A stretch of 51,744 nt of DNA from positions 254,672 to 306,415 of the forward strand of contig MU128956.1 of the NCBI GenBank assembly GCA_014904985.1. The letters run 5' to 3'. The notes beneath the pieces are model-generated. The model worked only from the letters and a program-made list of their open reading frames with translations. It did no database searches and was not told the DNA's origin. Made by a program: the position numbers and the translations under genes. Below, piece after piece: positions 23,996-36,439 of the stretch. Source of the stretch: Hydnum rufescens UP504 (lineage: Eukaryota > Basidiomycota > Agaricomycetes > Cantharellales > Hydnaceae). Within the stretch, counting starts at the first letter, position 1; each line of letters opens with the position of its first letter.

Positions 23996-25731
23996 ATGCA
24001 GAGTGTTGACCCGGTGGCTCTCGATGCCGCCGATCCCCTGAAGCAGTTCCGTGACGAATTCCATCTCCCAGTATTCCACCCTATCGGTGAAAAGGCATCA
24101 CAGGAACAGCGTGCGTGCTGCGCTTAGAGTTCTTAGACACGTTCATTCATCCGAGTCAAATCGATAGAGGGAGAACCATGTACATATCTCTCTGGGAATT
24201 CGCTGGGCCTTCTTTCGAAGCGCTCCGAGGTGCTCATCAAAGAGGAGCTCCAAGTATGGGCAAATCGGTGCGTCTTGCTATTCAAAGGGGAGGTATGGAC
24301 AAATTTCATTGGCCCTGTAGCGCCGTAGACGCACATGTCAACCATCCCCATCAACGGCCTTGGGCGCCTATCGCAGACCTCGTCACACCTTCGCTCGCAA
24401 GACTCGTTGGCGCAGAGCCAGAAGAAGTAGCCTGCATGGGCAGTCTTACGTCGAATCTTCATCTCATGATGACCAACTTTTACACTCCAAGCCCCAAGCG
24501 GTTCAAGATTCTATGCGAAGCCAAGGCATTCCCTTCCGATCAGGCATGCCCCTATACCCGTCCACTCTTTTCCCGGGCGCTTAACCCTGCTTTCCTAGTA
24601 CGCTTTCCACTCTCAAGCAGCCCTCCACGGCTTCGATCCCGCGGAGGCGGTAGTGGAAATATCCCCACGTCAAGGCGAATATGCACTGCGGGAAGAGGAT
24701 ATTATGGCCGCTATTGAGGAGCACGGAGATGAGACGGCCTTGGTTCTGTTTTCTGGGGTGCAATATTATACGGGACAATGGTTTCCCATGGAGCGGATCA
24801 CCAAAGAGGCAAAATCCAAGGTACGGCAGATCTCCCGCCATCCTGAACCCCACCCGGTGAGCCGATGTGAAAGTCGTGAATCATTGCGTTGTTAATTAGG
24901 GGTGCATCGTCGGGTTCGATCTCGCCCACGCCGTAGGCAATGTCCCAATGAGCCTCCATGACTGGGGTGTCGATTTCGCAGTCTGGTGCACCTATAAATA
25001 TCTCAACTCTGGTCCCGGCGGTATCGGGGGCCTATTTGTCCATTCCAAATGGGAGACGGAATCCCCTCCAAAGTCAGTTCACCTTGCAAGTTGATGCACA
25101 CCTTGTATCCTACTCACCCCTCGCGCCCACCCTTGTAAACCAGGCTGCATGGCTGGTGGGGCCACAATCCATCCACTCGATTTCATATGCCCCCTGATTA
25201 TGACGGCATCCCGGGCGCATCCGGATACCAACTGTCAAACCCGCTGTACTCCTTGTGGTATCTCTCCTGGGCTCGCTGGAGCTGTTCGAGGCAGCTGGTG
25301 GAATCGATGCCGTACGTGCGAAGAGCGTGCGACTCACAGCTTACCTGGAAACCCGATTACGCGAATCGAAATATTTCATAGATGTGAATGATCTCCGCCC
25401 GTCCAAGAATACTCCCACGGGCTCCGAGGCGCAAATCGAGTCGCCAACGGCTGGGAGACCCACCGCATTCACCATCATCACGCCCCAGGACCCCTCCTCG
25501 CGCGGCGCACAGCTCTCCCTTCTCTGGCCCTTTAGTTCCTCCTCAACACCCGATGGGCAGCGTCCGATGCAGCGGGTGCATGCTGCCCTTGTTGCCCGTG
25601 GCATAATAGGTGATGAGCGCGACCCTGATGTGATCCGATTGAGCCCTGTCCCTCTCTACAATACATTTCAGGAGTGTGAGCATGCTGCAACCATTTTGGA
25701 GCTCGTTTTGGACGGCCTTGCGCGGGAATAA
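23996..25731 (+). CDS. BNA5: Kynureninase (one apparent frameshift)
   Basis: PLP enzyme that cleaves 3-hydroxykynurenine to 3-hydroxyanthranilate and alanine. Exons: 23996-24110, 24168-24267, 24321-24543, 24599-24820, 24900-25072 and 25144-25731. Visible blocks are [42 protein letters not shown] and [16 protein letters not shown]. The PLP region reads [13 protein letters not shown], then [12 protein letters not shown] with the expected Schiff-base Lys. [30 protein letters not shown] and [14 protein letters not shown] follow. The intron 24544-24598 has a GC donor (CAG|GCATGC). One base is missing near 25241 ([17 protein letters not shown]). Restoring it gives 1422 nt, 473 residues, a normal length. 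Very likely a sequence error. Confidence 0.94.
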
Positions 25732-25841
25732 GGGCGGCAATCGTAGAAGCGTCCCGCGCCCCTTATGTAATACACACACAAAGACATACATGTACATACA
25801 CAGCACATACAATCCATGACAGAGCATGACAGAGGGAGGAA

Positions 25842-26676
25842 CTAGAGTTGGAGAGAAATGAAACCTGCGACTAGGCGCGGGAGGGTATGCGACAACAAGA
25901 CTTCATCGTGGTCCTCTTGAAAGGCGAAATCGTACTTGACACTGGTTGGACCACTCTGGAATAACACCCTCAGCCTCTTGAACATGTTTTCCGCCTGGAT
26001 CCGATCCACCAGCTGGTCCCCATTGGAATGGATGATTAGCCACCGAATCTCCTCTCCTCCCTCCGCACACATATAACTCGTCGTGTCCGCATCCGAGTAA
26101 GAGGACTTGACCCCAAACGCCTGCTGGATGAATTTGCGATAGTACATCGACGGGAAGGACTGCAGGAGCAGATCGATGTCGTATATCCCCTCGATTCCTA
26201 TCACCCCCTTTATAGCACGCAGAGTGAAGTCGGTGTCGGGAGCCGCGGCGGCGGGTCGATCGACGACGTGTTCACGGGGGAGAGCACAGTGTGGCGAGTA
26301 TATGTGCCCCCGCGCTGTGGCCCACACACCAAATCTCCGAGATATCAAAGGTATGGTCCGCATGCGATGGATGCGAATCGGGCAGCGACCGGAGGGAAAT
26401 GAGGCTCAGCAAGGCCTTTTGGATATCAGTCGTGTGCGTGGGGTATCTAATAATGGGCGACAGGCGGTAGTTTGGAACCGCAACAGCGAGTCCGGTCTGC
26501 TGAACGAGCGCGTTGCCCAACCACACGTGATCTGACTTATCGCCCTGAGCGCCACGCGCCTCCGTGGACGAAAACGATGATCGATGTATGCTCCTGTGGC
26601 TCCTCTGGAAGGTATAGGTCATACGAGCGCAGGGGTCGATTGGTTCTTCAGTGTAGGGGAGGTGAGCCACCGGCAT
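25842..26676 (-). CDS. BNA7: Kynurenine formamidase (alpha/beta hydrolase), three apparent frameshifts
   Basis: Hydrolyses N-formyl-L-kynurenine to kynurenine and formate in the cytosol. Across frames the chain reads MPVAHLPYTEEP, then LRSYDLYLPEEP. It goes on through IIVFVHGGAWRSG, DKSDHVWLGNALV and VPNYRLSP, then WCVGHSAGAHILATL. GVIGIEGIYDIDLLL, IHSNGDQLVDRIQAE and FQEDHDEVLLS complete it. HGGAW is the oxyanion motif and GHSAGAH holds the nucleophile Ser. The Asp of SNGDQLV and the His of EDHDEV fit the catalytic triad. One missing base near 26640 and extra bases near 26553 and 26278 (C-run) net to 834 nt, 277 residues, without introns. An in-frame upstream ATG at 26712 is the alternative start. 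The gene is convergent with kynureninase, 110 bases apart. Confidence 0.85.
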
Positions 26677-26843
26677 TTCCCATGCACAGCCAGGCAATGG
26701 AGCGACTGGCAATTCCCGGTGCCAATGACCTCACTGGCACTATAAGGCGACTATAAGTACCACAATTATGGAGGTTTTCTTCTCCTCTACTCCTCCCCTA
26801 GCTACTCCTTCTTCTAAACTCGTGAAATCAACTGCTCTTAGAC

Positions 26844-27203
26844 ATGGGTGCTTGTGGCTCTATTCTCATGGTCATGTAGGTGATCGCTCTTGGCAGTACT
26901 GTCTCCCCCTTGTGGCCCACAGAACCTCACTCCAACTATGTGCACGTCTCCAGACTCGCCATATTCCTTCCTCCTCTAGCCGTACTTCTGCAGCGAGGAT
27001 GCGGAGCCGATTTCCTTATTAATGTGTTCGTCCTTCTCTCCATCGTGACTTTCTCGGTGTCCCCTGACGCATTTTCTGTTAATTTAGTGTGTTGACGATC
27101 TTGGCCTACATGTAGCGTCCATTTTTCGATCAGTCCCTCTGGCTATCGTTGATCTGGCCTCTCCGCTTTCACCCTCAGCCCCGGCATTATCCACGGCGCG
27201 TAG
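26844..27203 (+). CDS. PMP3: Pmp3-family plasma-membrane proteolipid
   Basis: Very small two-span membrane protein; the yeast member influences plasma-membrane potential and cation uptake. It is hidden in four tiny exons: 26844-26875, 26954-27025, 27088-27111 and 27179-27203. They total 153 nt, 50 residues, in exact frame. The sequence starts MGACGSILMVILAIFLPPLA, with the family core FLPPLAVLLQRGCGADFLIN and the second span VVLTILAYIPGIIHGA. The RGCGADFLIN and YIPG signatures are diagnostic. The gene is divergent from the kynurenine formamidase gene, with about 130-170 bases between start codons. Confidence 0.92.
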
Positions 27204-29041
27204 TGGCATTCGTTTTCTTTTATTGCTGCGAGTACTGACGCCTTCTCTCTTCCACCAGCTCTGTACATCGTTCTGAAGTACTAGGCCAGGACGAAGCGTG
27301 GCCCTTGGCTTCGCTCGATTAGGGGGGGTGCTATTATATATATTCGTTAGGCTTCATCATGACCACTTATGTTCTTTCCTATGCCGACGTCATGTGTCTC
27401 TGCCATTTTGTGTTACCACCACCTCGATAGAACGGTCTCGGACGATCGTTCTACCACGCACATACCCCCTTCGCACAACTATGTCATGATACAGCTTGGG
27501 GGTGTTCCAATAAACGACTATCACGGCATGCGCTACCGACAGTAGCCTTTGCATTATCTCACATTATGAACGTGTGATGCAAGCTGAACCAATCAATATT
27601 CTTTTCCCCGCCGGAGAACAATTTCCTTGGCGCTCTGATAACCTGTATATGAAATATATCGTCCAGGGTTCCCTCCAAAAAAATTCCCAGGGAAATATGA
27701 GGTGACGTGAGGATCCAGAATCCCCCCCCTCCACCAATTGCAATCCGGCCGAAAATTTTTCTTGTGAGGAAGGGGGTTGGTTGTACATCGGCTTGTCAGC
27801 GTCAATGTCCTGAAGTACACAGGAGGTGGTGTTGTGGCCAAACCAATATCCGAGGTGGGGCATCCCTCACCAGAGCCATGCTGAAGTAATATAATATATA
27901 TGACAATTGGGATCATCATGGTGTTCCGGCAGTTACTCTCATCCTTACTAACTAGTTGGCAATTAATCGCTCAGGCGGGGTGTGGGGCGACAAGCACAGC
28001 CAGGTACTTGCAATGGGGCCTTCGTGGCGAGACGATCAACGAGCTTCAAAGCGACGTACTGTACTGTTTTGAGCACTACGCGCACGCTCTCACGCATCTG
28101 TCGTTAGAAACATTATTTAGAAATCCAGAAATGTGCGCATGCCATTAGGAGCAATGAGGGTGCCTGAAGAATACGGCATACGAGCCGCCGGAAGAGGAAA
28201 AAATTAAGACTGTCAAGGCGAGCAACAGGTAAGCCTTTTGGGATTCCATCCATCCCCCATGATTTCGTAAGGCCACAGTTGTGGTAGTGCAGGAAGGTAC
28301 CCTGGGCGGCTATGCCTCTATTATTGTCCATTGTCGGATGTGGCCAGTTCCTCAATCTGTTCTTATCACGGACCTCTGCAGCCAAGACCCAAATCATGCA
28401 ACGGAGATGTCGGGGCCACTGAGACGCTCTGATTCAGGGAGAGCGAAGAATCCAAAAGGATGAATGAATTCCAAAAAAAAAAAGACGCCTCTCTACTTTC
28501 CTCTGTCACCCACCACTCTGAGCGTCTCAGCCACCTCAAGAGCCAAGGAAGTAACATCCCGACGATGTTGAAATGGCGTTCAAATTTTAGGGGTCTTCAG
28601 GGGTCAATGCCCACGTGCCAGTGCAATTGCACGTACACACAGTACGTTCGCTTGGGAAAAACCTGTATCAATGTATATTAGTCGACGGGTGTGATGGAGC
28701 ACAAAGCTCTAAAAATGTCATCAGGTAAAGGGGAGGTGGTGCGAAGGCAAGTACCATGTGTAAAGTTCAGTGAGGACGAGTATGGTGGGGGGGGGTTTGT
28801 CAAGTCGGGAGAAGTGGTTACAACGACAAGACGTTTTGGATGGGTGGGGTAACCGTGGGGGACAGGCATGGTATGGTGTTTCACAGTGCAGTGAGGATGA
28901 GAAAAAAAAAGATGCAAACGCCGATCTACAGGAATAAATCAATCTACGAATAGAAGTGCAAGGCACTGGGGGCGGATAAGCCAAGGGATTCGAGGCCAGT
29001 GAACAATGTACGCAACGCACCAACAGAGGGGTGGGGGGGGG
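27204..29041. other. 1.8 kb without a recognised gene
   Basis: No gene I can support. A minus-strand frame around 27564-27863 (MPHLGYWFGHNTTSCVLQD...) and a plus-strand frame at 27900-28148 look partly coding but match no family I know. G-runs at 28790-28797 and 29031-29040 and A-runs at 28470-28482 are simple sequence. The right edge should hold the 3' untranslated part of the PRELI gene. Confidence 0.35.
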
Positions 29042-29722
29042 TCATGAGTGGGCCTCCTGCACCTGCACCTCTTCCCTCCGGTTCCACAGATTCCGAAGAA
29101 CGTCCTCGAATCCAACACGGCCCTTCTCTGCATTATCACCGAACCTTTGCACGCTCCACTTTTCTAGTTGCGTGCCGAGACTTTTCCATATCGCTAAGCG
29201 GGCCTGTATCTCTGCGGACTGCGTGAACTTTGTGCGTGCGAGGGGGTGCGTATGGCTTGGTGTGTAGGATATCTGCTCCAGTACGGTGACGTATTGCGAG
29301 AGGGAGAGATTAACCGAAGTCAGCGTTGTTCTGCGGGCCGCTGGATCGACGAAGGATATCTCCCGGACGAAGGCATGCTCCGACCCACCCAGAAGCTGAC
29401 CGTTATCCCAACGCACGTCAGCCATATTGGTCAACGGAGAGAGAGGGCGGGGTCGTCTGACGGACCTTGAGCACCCACAGCGGCGCCTTCTGCCTCACCC
29501 CCAATATCCGCTCTGTGCGAATGATACCTGTCTTCGGATCGATCGTACGGTCGAGAACGTCAACGGAGATAACATGCGCGCATTGCTTGTTTGGATATTT
29601 GCGCCAGATGCCCAGGTTGACGAGTGCCCAGGGGTGGCTAGGAGTATTTTGTGTTAGAAACCGGGTTGTGTTAGCTGGTGCAAGACCCACTCGTAGTTGT
29701 AAGTTTTGAAGACGAAGACCAT
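29042..29722 (-). CDS. PRELI/Ups-family mitochondrial lipid-transfer protein
   Basis: Members sit in the mitochondrial intermembrane space and move phosphatidic acid or phosphatidylserine between membranes, usually with Mdm35. Exons 29691-29722, 29466-29637 and 29042-29395 sum to 558 nt, 185 residues, in exact frame. The start MVFVFKTYNYDHPWALVNLG is followed by IWRKYPNKQCAHVISVDVLD. That is the standard PRELI opening, with the HPW and KYPN motifs. Next come TERILGVRQKAPLWVLKLLG and FVREISFVDP. LSQYVTVLEQISYTP and KFTQSAEIQARL follow, then the long C-terminal helix. Which branch (Ups1, Ups2/3 or slowmo) cannot be settled by eye; the YNYDHPW opening is closer to the Ups2/3 type. The gene is intact. 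Confidence 0.88.
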
Positions 29723-29927
29723 GGCGAAGGGAGGTGTGTCCAACGACACAGCAGGAGACGCAAAGAAAATCGAGAGAAATCGGCCGGCTCAAAAATATCG
29801 ATGACCTTACGAAAGACAGCGAAAAACTAGCTCTATGCGGGAATTACGTAATACTAAGCGAATTTGCGAACAATGCTGTACAACTACCAGGACATTGCGG
29901 AGGTACATCAGGGGGATATCACAGGGA

Positions 29928-32900
29928 TCAAGGGGATATAGGGGAGCGTCCCGCCTTCAGCTCAGAGAGACGAGCCCTCATCTTCGGCACCTCCAACAAC
30001 TTGGTCTCCAGCGCTTGTTTCTCCTCCTGAAGTGCGAGTCTCTTTTCCGCCTCGAGTTTGGTGCTGACTCACGCCCGTCAGTGTCAGAACCTTGCAGGCA
30101 GGGACGACTTACAATACATAGTTCCCTTGACCATCAAACTGCAGGATCATATGGTGATATCTTGAGGTCTGGTCAGCAACGATGGGAGCCAGTGGAATAG
30201 TATCACTTACTGCCACAGAGATGACCGATGAGAAACTGGAGAAAAATCATTAGTACGATACTGCAGAGTAAGGTAACTGAACCCCCACTTGTCAAAAGCG
30301 TAATTCCACGCTCGGTGGCATATTCAAACATGATCCGCTCGATTTCAAAGTCTACAGCCGACGTGCATTCGTCCAGAATTGCGTACTTCGGCTCGTGGTA
30401 GAAAAGTCGGGCCATCGCGATCTAATGTCTCGGGTCAGAAAACGCCCGAAGCTCGTCCACGACAATACGAACCCTTTGCTTGTCTCCACCACTTAGAGCA
30501 TCCTTCCAATCACGCACAGTGTCCCACCCACCTTCACGCTCAACGATGTGATCAAGTTGCACGACAGCCAAGACCCGGAGGAGATCCTTGTCCGTGACTC
30601 CCCCTGCCAACAGAAGCGATCAATATCGAACCAATACCTAATCCAATTATCCTAGACTCACGCGCCGCATCTCAGCATGCGTATGTGGATAGGTCAACTG
30701 ATCCCGTAATGTCCCGAGAGATAGGTATGGTCGCTGTGGGATGTAGGTGAAATTACGCATCGGGGGTTTTCGTATTGTTCCTCCTAAAGCATGATCAGGA
30801 ATCATTATGAATTCACCGGCAGCATAGTGATATCTTCAGACCATATACAGGCCAAAGGCCACCCAATATTCGCACAAGGCTGCTTTTCCCGCAACCTTTG
30901 AACAAAGTAGATATCAGAGATGATCTCGAGGAAATAATGATTATACATGGATACCGTTGGGGCCCACGATGAGTAGATGTTTCTATGCAAGGTATCAATA
31001 ACGGCATATTGGATAGTAACATGAGATATACCCCAGGTTTTATATGCATAGAGAGCTTTCGGACCAGAATATCTCCGTTGGGACTCACCTACAGGGGTGT
31101 CAAACAACAATTGTTTTGAATCGTCCGCAACACTCACGATGGGAACGTCGATCAATTCTATGTCATCTTTCGACTCTATAACTGTCCCGCGGCCCTGCAG
31201 AACTGGAAGAACCATTTTGAAGTGTGCACTGACAATGGCCAGCTCTCACGAACCTTTGGCATTCTCTTCCGTGCTGGCACTGCTTACGAGGGCCTTCTCG
31301 AATTTGCCCTTCTTCACATCCGCCATGGTATCGAACAGCAACGACATACGAGCTGTATACCCAGCGAGTTCAGAGAGTTCTTTCGTTGTGTCGGACGAAG
31401 TCAGAGCAAACCAGAGGGCATAATGGTCTAGATACTCACCTTTGTACGAGTACATCACGCGGCCGAATGCATCTGAACTCGAAAGGAGAAGTCGTCTATT
31501 GGTGATGAAACCTGGCGTGATGACGATTTTGGTCAACAAGCCTGCTGACTTGCCATCATTTCCATTACCTTCGGTTCGACCACCGAGGTCATTAGCGCCG
31601 GCGACGCCGGGAATCTTGAAGAAAACGGGAATGGCGCAGATACCCAGGCCAAATGCTCCCCACAGCCACTTGATGATACCTTCTTCCACGATACCATGCC
31701 ACAGACGCATGCGCAACAAGCGATTAATATGTTTCACGAGGCCATGGTAGTCCCGCTCGATGAGATACTTCTCGGTCTCCTCCCCACCATAGAATGCGAC
31801 TTCCTCTGAGGCGTCGACTAGCCGAGAGTGGGAGTGCCGAAGGCTTCCAGTGAGAGCAGCTTCTTGAGCGGCATATTTACCAAATGGCGGTGTCAAAAAT
31901 CGCACTGGGAGAGTTCGCCAAGCTCAGTAAAGCCATGGCGGAAAATGAAATCCACACACGTACACAACGTCGCCGAGCCTTGTACCAGCAACGTGAGCAA
32001 GACCATCCCCTCTACTCCGACATTCCTGGATAATGAATAATTGTAGAGAAGCACGTCCAGGAGCGGCTTTGCGAGATTAGAGTATATTTCTGCTAGATGA
32101 GATGAGAAGCGCTGTAGATCGACGGTTATAAGCTGGTCTGCATTCTTGATTCGATCGTCTAAGTTTGCCATCTTGTAGAAAACTTTGTCGTTCTCGCCAT
32201 CTTCACCGAAGTACATCGACATAACTTCCTTTGTTAGCCGTGTTCGATACGCCTGTGAAGATCATAAGTAAAACTCTGGACGGGGTACAATATTCTCATT
32301 ACCATGGCTAGTTTGTTTTGGATGAAGGTGAGCATGCTGTTCGTATATGTGGCTGGGGGACCGAACTTTAGAATCAGACATGGGGCATGCACTCAGTCGT
32401 CTGACCTGGAATGGCCACAAGAAGCCAATGGGCAATGTTCCAAAGAAACTGCCGCCCCTGGGCGCGAACAAGAGATGCTACAATTCTGGTAATAGTGAAC
32501 CGTCAGGCTCGTTCCTTTGAAGAGAGGTTTATACTCGCCGCCCATCCAAGTCAGCAACGTAGAGCGACAGCATTGTCCGGAAGACAAGGAAGGTGGAGTG
32601 CATTATGAGCAACATGGCTTCGGTGGACTTGATTCCCGGTATAACTATCCGCAACAAACGTTTCAGACGCTCGTAAAAGACAGCATCGACCTAATGATAA
32701 GCGCCATGTTGGCCAGATGCAACACAAGGGTCGTCAGGGGACGATAACGCACCTCGACTTTCACGTATTTCGCCGATGTCCCAGACTTCCCACCGCTGCC
32801 ATCGTCCTTGGCCCGCTTCCTGGACGACCCCCCTGATTTGGATGTCTTGGCTGCTAGGGTATAACCATAGTACGTCGTACCCACGATGTACACCGTCAGG

Positions 32901-32971
32901 GCCCCAGTTAGGACGCGTTGTATTACTGGTCGATGACGTGAGTACTGGGCAGCGAACTCCTTGAACTTCAT
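29928..32971 (-). CDS. Peroxisomal ABC half-transporter, ABCD / Pxa type
   Basis: ABCD proteins import very-long-chain or long-chain acyl-CoA into peroxisomes for beta-oxidation. The ATG at 32971 starts [19 protein letters not shown], then a membrane span and a basic [11 protein letters not shown] linker. The transmembrane domain holds [47 protein letters not shown] and [17 protein letters not shown]. The ATPase domain holds [17 protein letters not shown] (Walker A), [27 protein letters not shown] (signature) and [12 protein letters not shown] (Walker B). The end is SHRSSLW, then a Leu/Glu coiled-coil tail. At least twelve short introns were traced. One extra G lies near 31090, before [11 protein letters not shown]. 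It should dimerise. Whether it is the Pxa1 or Pxa2 subunit cannot be decided by eye. Confidence 0.9.
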
Positions 32972-33154
32972 GGCTGTTGGGGGAATCATGAGAGTATTGT
33001 GGGGACGTTGACTTGTTGGCACGTGGGATCTTATACTGGATCCGACTCGGATCCTCTCCATCCCGTAGGTGAAGCGGTATCCAACCGATTTTACTTGCCG
33101 CGATTGCAGGACCTGTTAGCAGGTGGACTGCAACCTTTCACGCAGGAGATGTAT

Positions 33155-33945
33155 GTGTGCCTGCACCTACACTCTCTACGCCGCTGTCTGCATTGGTCTT
33201 GAAACCAAGGCAATCGTTGAAGTCCTCAATCGCCTTCCAAGTGCCCTGTCCCTGATTCGATCGTGAGGTTCATGCGAGAATGCACCCTCTCGTATGAGAA
33301 AGTCAAGAAGTCAAACATGTACTAAAACACAGCAAGTACTACGTCGAGTCTACATATTCTGAGACCCTCCAGTATCTCCTCGAACGCGAGGTACGGGCAC
33401 AAATCCCTTCCCCTGACCCGGCCGCTGAGTGGCGGAGACGACGTCGAGGAGGATGGCCAAGATGTTTGCTCCTTCGAGATTCGGGATAAATTGACGGGTG
33501 TAAGTGTTGCGATTCCGGTGGATCTCTAAGCCAGACTAACATCGTGGCGTAAGGTGTGAAATGGCGCTGTAACGAACTGAGATACCCATGCTCGAAGAAT
33601 ACGACTTCAATAATGGCCCTGTCAATGCCAACCTCGAGATCGATCTCAAATCCACCACGAATATCCGACCACATCAGACCAAGGGAGTAAAAATGTTAGG
33701 TAATGGGCGAGCCATCCATTCCTGTCTTCCGCCTTTCTCACACATTAACGTCGCCTAGACGCACGTTCTGGAATCATAGTGTTGCTCTGTGGGGCTGGAA
33801 AGACGCCTGTTGGTATCACGACCGCTTGCACTATCGAGAAGAGTTGTCTTGTCCTATGCACTTCTTCGGTCTCCGTCATGCAATGGACTAGTGTTACCGA
33901 TCGACAGAGCTGTGTGTTTACTGCTGGACAAAGGGGAAGACATAC
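33155..33945 (+). pseudogene. 5' half of a decayed XPB/SSL2 TFIIH helicase copy
   Basis: XPB is the 3'-to-5' DNA translocase of TFIIH, essential for promoter opening and nucleotide excision repair. Recognisable pieces in order are [91 protein letters not shown] (Walker A) and [16 protein letters not shown]. Between them are several indels, frame changes near 33235, 33300 and 33575, and a lost stretch after VMQW. Intron-like GT...AG gaps remain, so it arose by DNA duplication, not from mRNA. The N-terminal third of XPB is not seen. Similarity fades near 33945, where about 2.5 kb of other DNA begins. It cannot encode a working helicase. Confidence 0.88.
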
Positions 33946-34541
33946 ACGTTTGGTCCCAAAGTCGCAATATGCGGTGGCTGGCCCACTGTTTTGCAGGAGA
34001 ATGAAAAATTCTACCCCGAAAGTCCAGCAGGAACACGTGAGGAAGTGACCCCAGTGCCGACACAACAGCAACACGAGAGTCCTGCAGGAAGTAGACCATT
34101 ATCCTACCAGAGGGATGGATGATAAGTGGTCGGAGGGATTAAAGGTAGGAAATGGGGATTATGATTACTAATAACCTGACGCCAAGCCCACTGCTGAATA
34201 CGTCGCTTATCATTGGACCGCCGCACAAACAACTTGCATGGACATTGCGCCTCGTTGCAATGTTCTGGTTCAGTACTCGCAGGTAAATATTGGAGAGGCG
34301 CGAAATATCACGGATCGTGGGAGCAAGCTATTGATAACCTGAATTCTGATATACGATGCTGGCACTGTCTTACGCTTCGGGTAAATGTGACAACGACGAA
34401 ACACTAAATCATGGAAGCCTAGTGACACTACTGTTTAGAAATTGACACCCCATACGATCAGCGGAATGATTTATTGTAGTCTGATGTGTCCCGAATACTC
34501 ACCTGTCCGACTCTTGGGTAATTGATCCCACCGTATTACCT

Positions 34542-35895
34542 TCAGCCCGTCGGCCCAGAAGCATTGCCGCACCGAGAATCGATGTATCCCGTCACAGCAT
34601 CGCGCCAGGCTTGCTTGGTCCATCCATTGTCGTGCAGTGCGCCCCGCACCACCATCAACTTAGCACGAGGCATCATTGGCAACATTTCAGAATCAGAACT
34701 GCCCTGTGTAGAGGCCGAAACACGGTTGGATGCAGCGAGTGCTTTTTCGTACAGTTCGCGACCCATAGCAGGTGGCACAATTTCGTCATTCTCGCTGGTA
34801 AGGACAAGCATCGATGGAGCCAGCTTCTCTAACATAGTCCTTGACCTCGTTGGCGATGCAGATGTATCTGAAGAGATGTCTTGCAAGGCACGGAGAGCAT
34901 CCCACCGGTCCCAGACAAAGCGGCCCAAATGGTGATACGGAAGCCATTGACTTGCGTATAACGTTTGAACCATGTTTGGTATCGATGTAAAAGGGTTCTC
35001 CACGATGAGGCCAGTGATTCTGTCACTCATCAGCCGTGATTTCTCCTTGTCGTCGAGGGGAAGGCTGAAAAGAAGGCATATGGCGACGGAGGCACCAAGG
35101 GAATGGCCCATGACAATGATAGGTGCAGTTTGGCCACCTCTCCAAGGCATAGGTAAGTCCACAGAAGTAGTCTTGGATGAGACCAGTTTCGGTGGGTGTA
35201 TTAGACGATGATTTCCAGTACGACCGTGGTGCCACCGCTAACAGGCATATGTTTGCTTTGCAATCTTCGAGGATGGTTTTGAAGACGGGAAGACGGTGGA
35301 GAGGATTTCCGGCATTTCCTAATACATATCATCCATTATTCGAGGATTACATCAGGAACTAGGGGTTATTGCGAAGGAAGAAAATAGACAGAGTGCTCAC
35401 CTTGAAGATAGAGAATAACACCGTCCATTGGGGATCGCAATGCAGCCTTTGAAAGGGCAAGAGCCTTGAGATTAATAGATTTATGGCCCTGGATGTCTAC
35501 TTCCTCGTAATGAAGGCTTTTTATAAATGGATCATTGGGGTTCATATGCTCTGAGCGTGCGCCTGTTGGAACATATCCTATGATATGTTCAGTCGCCATC
35601 TAAGGACATGTAGTTGGAAGTAGTAGTGATCAGGTCCGCACCCATGTATATGATTTTCCGCTGGAAAAACACCATCATGGCGCACTGGCGGAGTCGCAAA
35701 GCCATATTGAACAATATGTGAATCAAGCCGATCTCAGGCGAAAGGCCTCACTTTATACAGCCACAACGCTGTAGGTAGCCCCAAAAAAGCACCTAATATA
35801 AGTGCCAGTGAAGGAGTCTGAGGCACCGAATCCCCAAGCGCCACAGCATTTAGTGCCAGAGCGTTTCGGAATAGTGTGGAGTATCTGTCTGCCAT
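34542..35895 (-). CDS. Bem46/ABHD13-like alpha/beta hydrolase
   Basis: Membrane-anchored serine hydrolase of the Bem46 group; natural substrate unknown. Exons are 35752-35895, 35401-35599 and 34542-35318. The N-terminal hydrophobic stretch is SLALILGAFLGLPTALWLYK. The hydrolase fold follows, with LYLQGNAGNPLHRLPVF (oxyanion region) and APRSYWKSS. GHSLGASVAICLLF holds the nucleophile Ser, LTSENDEIVPP the Asp and RGALHDNGW the His. One extra A near 35135 breaks the frame just before VMGHSLGAS. Removing it gives 1119 nt, 372 residues, a normal size, so the gene is probably functional. Its start is likely the ATG at 35895. It lies, on the opposite strand, inside the gap between the two halves of the XPB relic. 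Confidence 0.83.
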
Positions 35896-36182
35896 TGCAT
35901 GTCTCCCTTTCTGGAGCGGTAGGTATACACGGGAACGAAGTATGGATGCTGCGTCGCCCCGCGACGGGTAGATATCCAGTGTAGCAGTCTTGAGATTGCC
36001 ATCGACTGGATGCAAACATTACGTAAGCCTGAGCAAACTCAGTGTCGACAGCTTGACATTAGTATAATCGAATTTTCACATTTATCGGTAAATTGAGGCG
36101 AAGGGCTTGCACGTTACAGGCAGGTACTGGACTCTGCTTTCTTAGCAAGCCCTGATGACAAAAGGAACCAAAAAGACTATTT

Positions 36183-36275
36183 GCGCGGAACAGGGTATTG
36201 AACCCCTTCCCATTGGTCGATTAGAGGTCGCAGCCCTCTCACGCCTCAACAATAAGGGAGTACTTGTCAGCAAAA
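36183..36275 (-). other. tRNA-like sequence with B box (possible tRNA pseudogene)
   Basis: On the minus strand GGGGTTCAATACCC fits a T-arm/B box (GGTTCRANNCC). Upstream, AGAGG/CCTCT can form a five-pair stem with a seven-base loop. A T-run (36171-36175 on plus) follows as a Pol III terminator would. However, no acceptor strand pairs with the 3' end and the A box is poor. A decayed tRNA or tRNA-derived fragment is the best guess. Confidence 0.3.
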
Positions 36276-36439
36276 TTCGTATTTTGTGAACGAACAGTTC
36301 CATATTCAACCACAGGGTCAGTCACGTCGCACAGAACTCGGAACTGAATCTTTCCTAATACAGCCAGTGAAGCCGGGTCCCAACCACACCTGCATTAGTC
36401 AAGCCCTGTTTACTGTACTGTGGACGTGCAGTTGGAGTG

